A stretch of 24,160 bases of DNA from Lachnoclostridium sp. UBA3775 (lineage in GTDB: Bacteria; Bacillota; Clostridia; Lachnospirales; Lachnospiraceae), in NCBI GenBank assembly GCA_002369525.1, contig DFFN01000097.1, positions 1-24,160 on the forward strand, given 5' to 3'. A model generated the notes under the pieces. The model saw nothing but the letters and a program-made list of their open reading frames with translations, did no database searches and was not told the DNA's origin. The position numbers and the translations under genes were made by a program. Positions within the stretch are counted from its first letter, which is position 1. Each line of letters opens with the position of its first letter. Below, piece by piece: positions 23,001-24,160 of the stretch.

Positions 23001-24160
23001 GGAGGATTTCGTATCCACAAGCAGGCCGACTCATGATAAAAGCCTTGCGGCACTTAATGCCGGCAGGATTGTAAGAGTAAAAGAGGAGAAGCCCAGACAA
23101 GAGATCATCTTTGAAGAGCAGACCGAAGAAGAATATCAGGCAGAGCTTGCGGCACAGGTTGAACAGGCCTACCGCGAGGAGAATCCCGACAGTTTCTTTG
23201 AAGAGGTTGAAGAAAGCAAGGATGATTCCGGCAGCTTCTTTGAAGAGGAATATGAAGAGCCTGCCGTGCAGGCTGAAGAGGAAGTCAAAAAGGCTTCAGC
23301 CGTCGGCAACCGTGCAGCAATGGTTGACAGCGAGGGCCGCGACATATTCTCGGGAGAAAAATCCGAATATCACTCAAAGAGCTATTCGGATCTTGAAAGC
23401 GAAAATCTCCGCATGAGCATGATGCTCAATGATATGCTCGGTAAGTTCAGCTATGAATCGCTTGTAAGCGAGATAAGAAGAAGCGTTCAGGCAGAGCTTG
23501 CGGCAGCATCGGGCCAGACCCTTGCGGCAGACAGCATAAAAATAAAGAAGAAAAAGCGTCCGGCTGTCAGGGAGGTTGAACCTGAGTACGAAGACGAAGA
23601 GCTCGATGATGAGATTGACGATGAAATCGATGAAGAGCCCGAAACAGAATTTGACGATGAGGATGAAGACTTCGACGAGGATGAAGAAGAGGAACTTACA
23701 GTTGCCGACAACGGAGTTCCCGGATTCTATAGTCGCTTAGCCGGAGAGCTGGATGACGACGAAAACGAGGACGATGACGAACTCGACGACGAGGATGACG
23801 AAGACCTTGACGATGAGGATGATGACGATCTTGACGACGAGGACGATGACGATCTTGACGACGAGGATGATGACGATCTCGACGACGAGGACGACGACGA
23901 TCTTGACGACGAGGACGACGACGATCTCGACGATGAGGACGACGACGATCTCGACGATGAGGATGACGACGAAGACCTCGATGACGACTTCAACTTCACC
24001 GAACTCGGAGAAGACGATAACTACGATGATGACCCTGATGATTTAGCCGAAGGAGAAGATTTGGACGACGAAGAATTAGACGACGACGAATTTGATACTG
24101 ACGATGAAGATGAGGACGAGGATGACGACGATCTGGACGACGATCTGGACGACGATCTGG
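20038..24160 (+). CDS. VirB4-like ATPase with N-terminal PrgI-like hairpin and giant Asp-rich tail (3' truncated)
   Basis: The frame is open from ATG 20038 to the window edge: at least 1374 residues with no stop. Residues 1-85 form a PrgI-like unit with membrane helices at about 23-39 and 45-60. A charged linker (about 85-160) leads to the VirB4 N-domain. The ATPase follows, with Walker A GKSGSGKS at 603-610, ILDPENEYMEL just after, and Walker B VVVIDEAH (Asp845-Glu846). The core ends near residue 1000. A Glu-rich linker follows. From about 1176 to the window end (200 or more residues) the protein is a nearly pure Asp/Glu tail with octad repeats. VirB4 proteins energise assembly and transport, and PrgI is normally a separate protein. 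Confidence 0.92.
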   Translation, partial: MRLIPGKLKVKLELFKGVSVEDIIVGLVFLGLAILVYISNLPGRIIIAAVMVFIGILLEVRIDEEPNYKLLLNIFKKMSMPSVYSRNVTDSDLTGTQETAGEEGGEQQEEAVETDPKKLKEILKEEERILKSKTSTAEEKDAVWLARAKRSAAKKRTKAKAKSEKPGVDIASMIPYTAIKDDVIEYGGEYYGAVVEVTPIDFRFFSKYRRNNSIENCFGKIIRSLGSDYGMNIVKIDRPVDYDDYLQREREKLEELKRSYENAMLSEDELKSRTEIEFSRIEELDDMCRDNKVVTPFYYLVFFEKEKRQLEMTMTSVLQDLEMAELPSKRLKTRELAIFLKYNNEIDFNEKDVDKVKPEDYVKWTMPDKLQFKVRTTVVNDMITHNLRIYQYPSTVGDAWLAGVMSIPGTKVVIKCNYMDRAKAVRGIDHSLQELRSRYETTGIDSKRIELQAHIESLSELLVTLQGDNESLLETNVYITIYDHHLSKNTPALKARLKSNRPDVVNMKKTVRRLYSEAKFKLNNMDFQQHEAFIGSQISNFDPKYKDGRGMPSNTIAAIYPWIFAHISDKGGIHLGESDGVPVFIDFFRRDNERINSNMVIIGKSGSGKSYATKSLLANLAAEDAKIFILDPENEYMELAGNLKGKIVNAGNALQGRLNPFQIITALDDDEADEDSVTGSYATHLQFLEEFLRQIFPDCEKDALEYLNTLVERMYIEKGIGPETNLSSLGPEDYPIFDDLYDVVLDEFERTDNEYLRNLLRTLMNYVGKFATGGRNANIWNGISTLSTDENFTVFNFQSLLANRNTMIANAQMLLILKYIDNEIIKNRDYNTKYNMKRKIVVVIDEAHVFIDTKFPVALDFMFQLAKRIRKYNGMQIVITQNIKDFVGSEEIARKSTAIINACQYSFIFALAPNDITDLCKLYEKAGGINEIEQEQITAAQRGQAFTIMSATSRSSFKVEVPSNLVRMFEKPDYKGYFFSGEQGDANWEDFVSTSRPTHDKSLAALNAGRIVRVKEEKPRQEIIFEEQTEEEYQAELAAQVEQAYREENPDSFFEEVEESKDDSGSFFEEEYEEPAVQAEEEVKKASAVGNRAAMVDSEGRDIFSGEKSEYHSKSYSDLESENLRMSMMLNDMLGKFSYESLVSEIRRSVQAELAAASGQTLAADSIKIKKKKRPAVREVEPEYEDEELDDEIDDEIDEEPETEFDDEDEDFDEDEEEELTVADNGVPGFYSRLAGELDDDENEDDDELDDEDDEDLDDEDDDDLDDEDDDDLDDEDDDDLDDEDDDDLDDEDDDDLDDEDDDDLDDEDDDEDLDDDFNFTELGEDDNYDDDPDDLAEGEDLDDEELDDDEFDTDDEDEDEDDDDLDDDLDDDL
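23782..23973 (+). repeat. 24-bp in-frame tandem repeat encoding LDDEDDDD octads
   Basis: Eight Leu codons fall exactly 24 bases apart from 23782 to 23950, each followed by an Asp/Glu-only heptad. The units vary by synonymous GAC/GAT and CTT/CTC changes, so the octad is kept at the protein level rather than being a fresh slippage array. Confidence 0.9.
24124..24160 (+). repeat. 12-bp in-frame repeat encoding DDDL, continuing off the window
   Basis: GACGACGATCTG occurs three times in a row at the very end of the window. These units are identical in sequence, unlike the older 24-bp array, suggesting recent copy-number change. The total length is unknown because the window stops. Confidence 0.75.

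Noticed and set aside
23727..23999. Minus-strand open frame made almost entirely of Ser and Arg
   Set aside because: It is the antisense of the Asp-rich repeat (GAC/GAT read backwards gives Ser-type codons) and has no ribosome site.
23782..24160. Possible CRISPR-like array
   Set aside because: The units are contiguous 24-bp and 12-bp coding repeats in frame with the ATPase, with no spacers.
14329..24160. Calling the VirB/VirD4-like cluster an integrative conjugative element
   Set aside because: No relaxase, integrase, origin of transfer or attachment repeat can be seen in the window; the cluster is cut by the window edge, so it stays open.

Overview
The window suggests a Firmicute of the Lachnospiraceae type (gut or rumen Clostridia), at roughly half G+C by eye. 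The signs are AAGGAGG-type ribosome binding sites, Nif11-leader peptides with an NHLM-type exporter, a response regulator with a SARP-like output domain, and a Gram-positive VirB/VirD4-like apparatus. No rRNA, tRNA, CRISPR, transposase, integrase or relaxase is visible.

Layout. (1) 1-1715, plus strand: the 3' end of an NAD-dependent epimerase/dehydratase gene, a small two-helix membrane protein, the decayed tail of an unidentified gene, and a lipoprotein with a Thr/Pro/Glu-rich stalk. (2) 1727-4227, minus strand: a two-gene operon for a radical SAM/SPASM protein with a PqqD-like front end and a HipA-fold kinase. (3) 4459-5242, plus strand, divergent from (2): two paralogous RiPP precursors, each with a Nif11-type leader ending in Ala-Gly-Gly and a long Cys-containing core, closed by a stem-loop terminator. 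(4) 5438-14213, plus strand: an operon for the NHLM secretion protein, the C39-peptidase ABC exporter, the second NHLM ABC exporter, a secreted and probably wall-linked protein, a response regulator, and an unknown helical protein. (5) 14329 to the window end, plus strand: a VirB/VirD4-like cluster with a VirB2/TrbC-like pilin, a VirD4/TraG-like coupling ATPase, a secreted Ig-like membrane-anchored protein, a VirB6/TrbL-like membrane protein, and a VirB4-like ATPase that carries an N-terminal PrgI-like membrane hairpin and a very long Asp-rich tail running off the window.

The strongest observation is regulatory. Three promoters share one architecture: GGTGCA, 5 bp, GGTGCA (GGTGCG once), 10 bp, and an extended -10 box (TGn-TAnnnT), with no recognisable -35 hexamer. 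They drive the RiPP precursors, the divergent radical SAM/kinase operon, and the VirB/VirD4-like cluster. The 11-bp repeat pitch next to a -10 box is what SARP/OmpR-fold activators use, and a receiver plus SARP-like regulator lies in operon (4) between the two halves. Operon (4) itself has a conventional TTGTAA-N18-TATGAT promoter without the repeats.

My reading is that peptide, tailoring enzymes and type IV secretion-like machine form one regulon. It could be a surface-assembled or contact-dependent system whose precursors leave through the NHLM exporter. The shared promoter is seen directly. That it is activated by this regulator, and that the two export machines work together, is inference.
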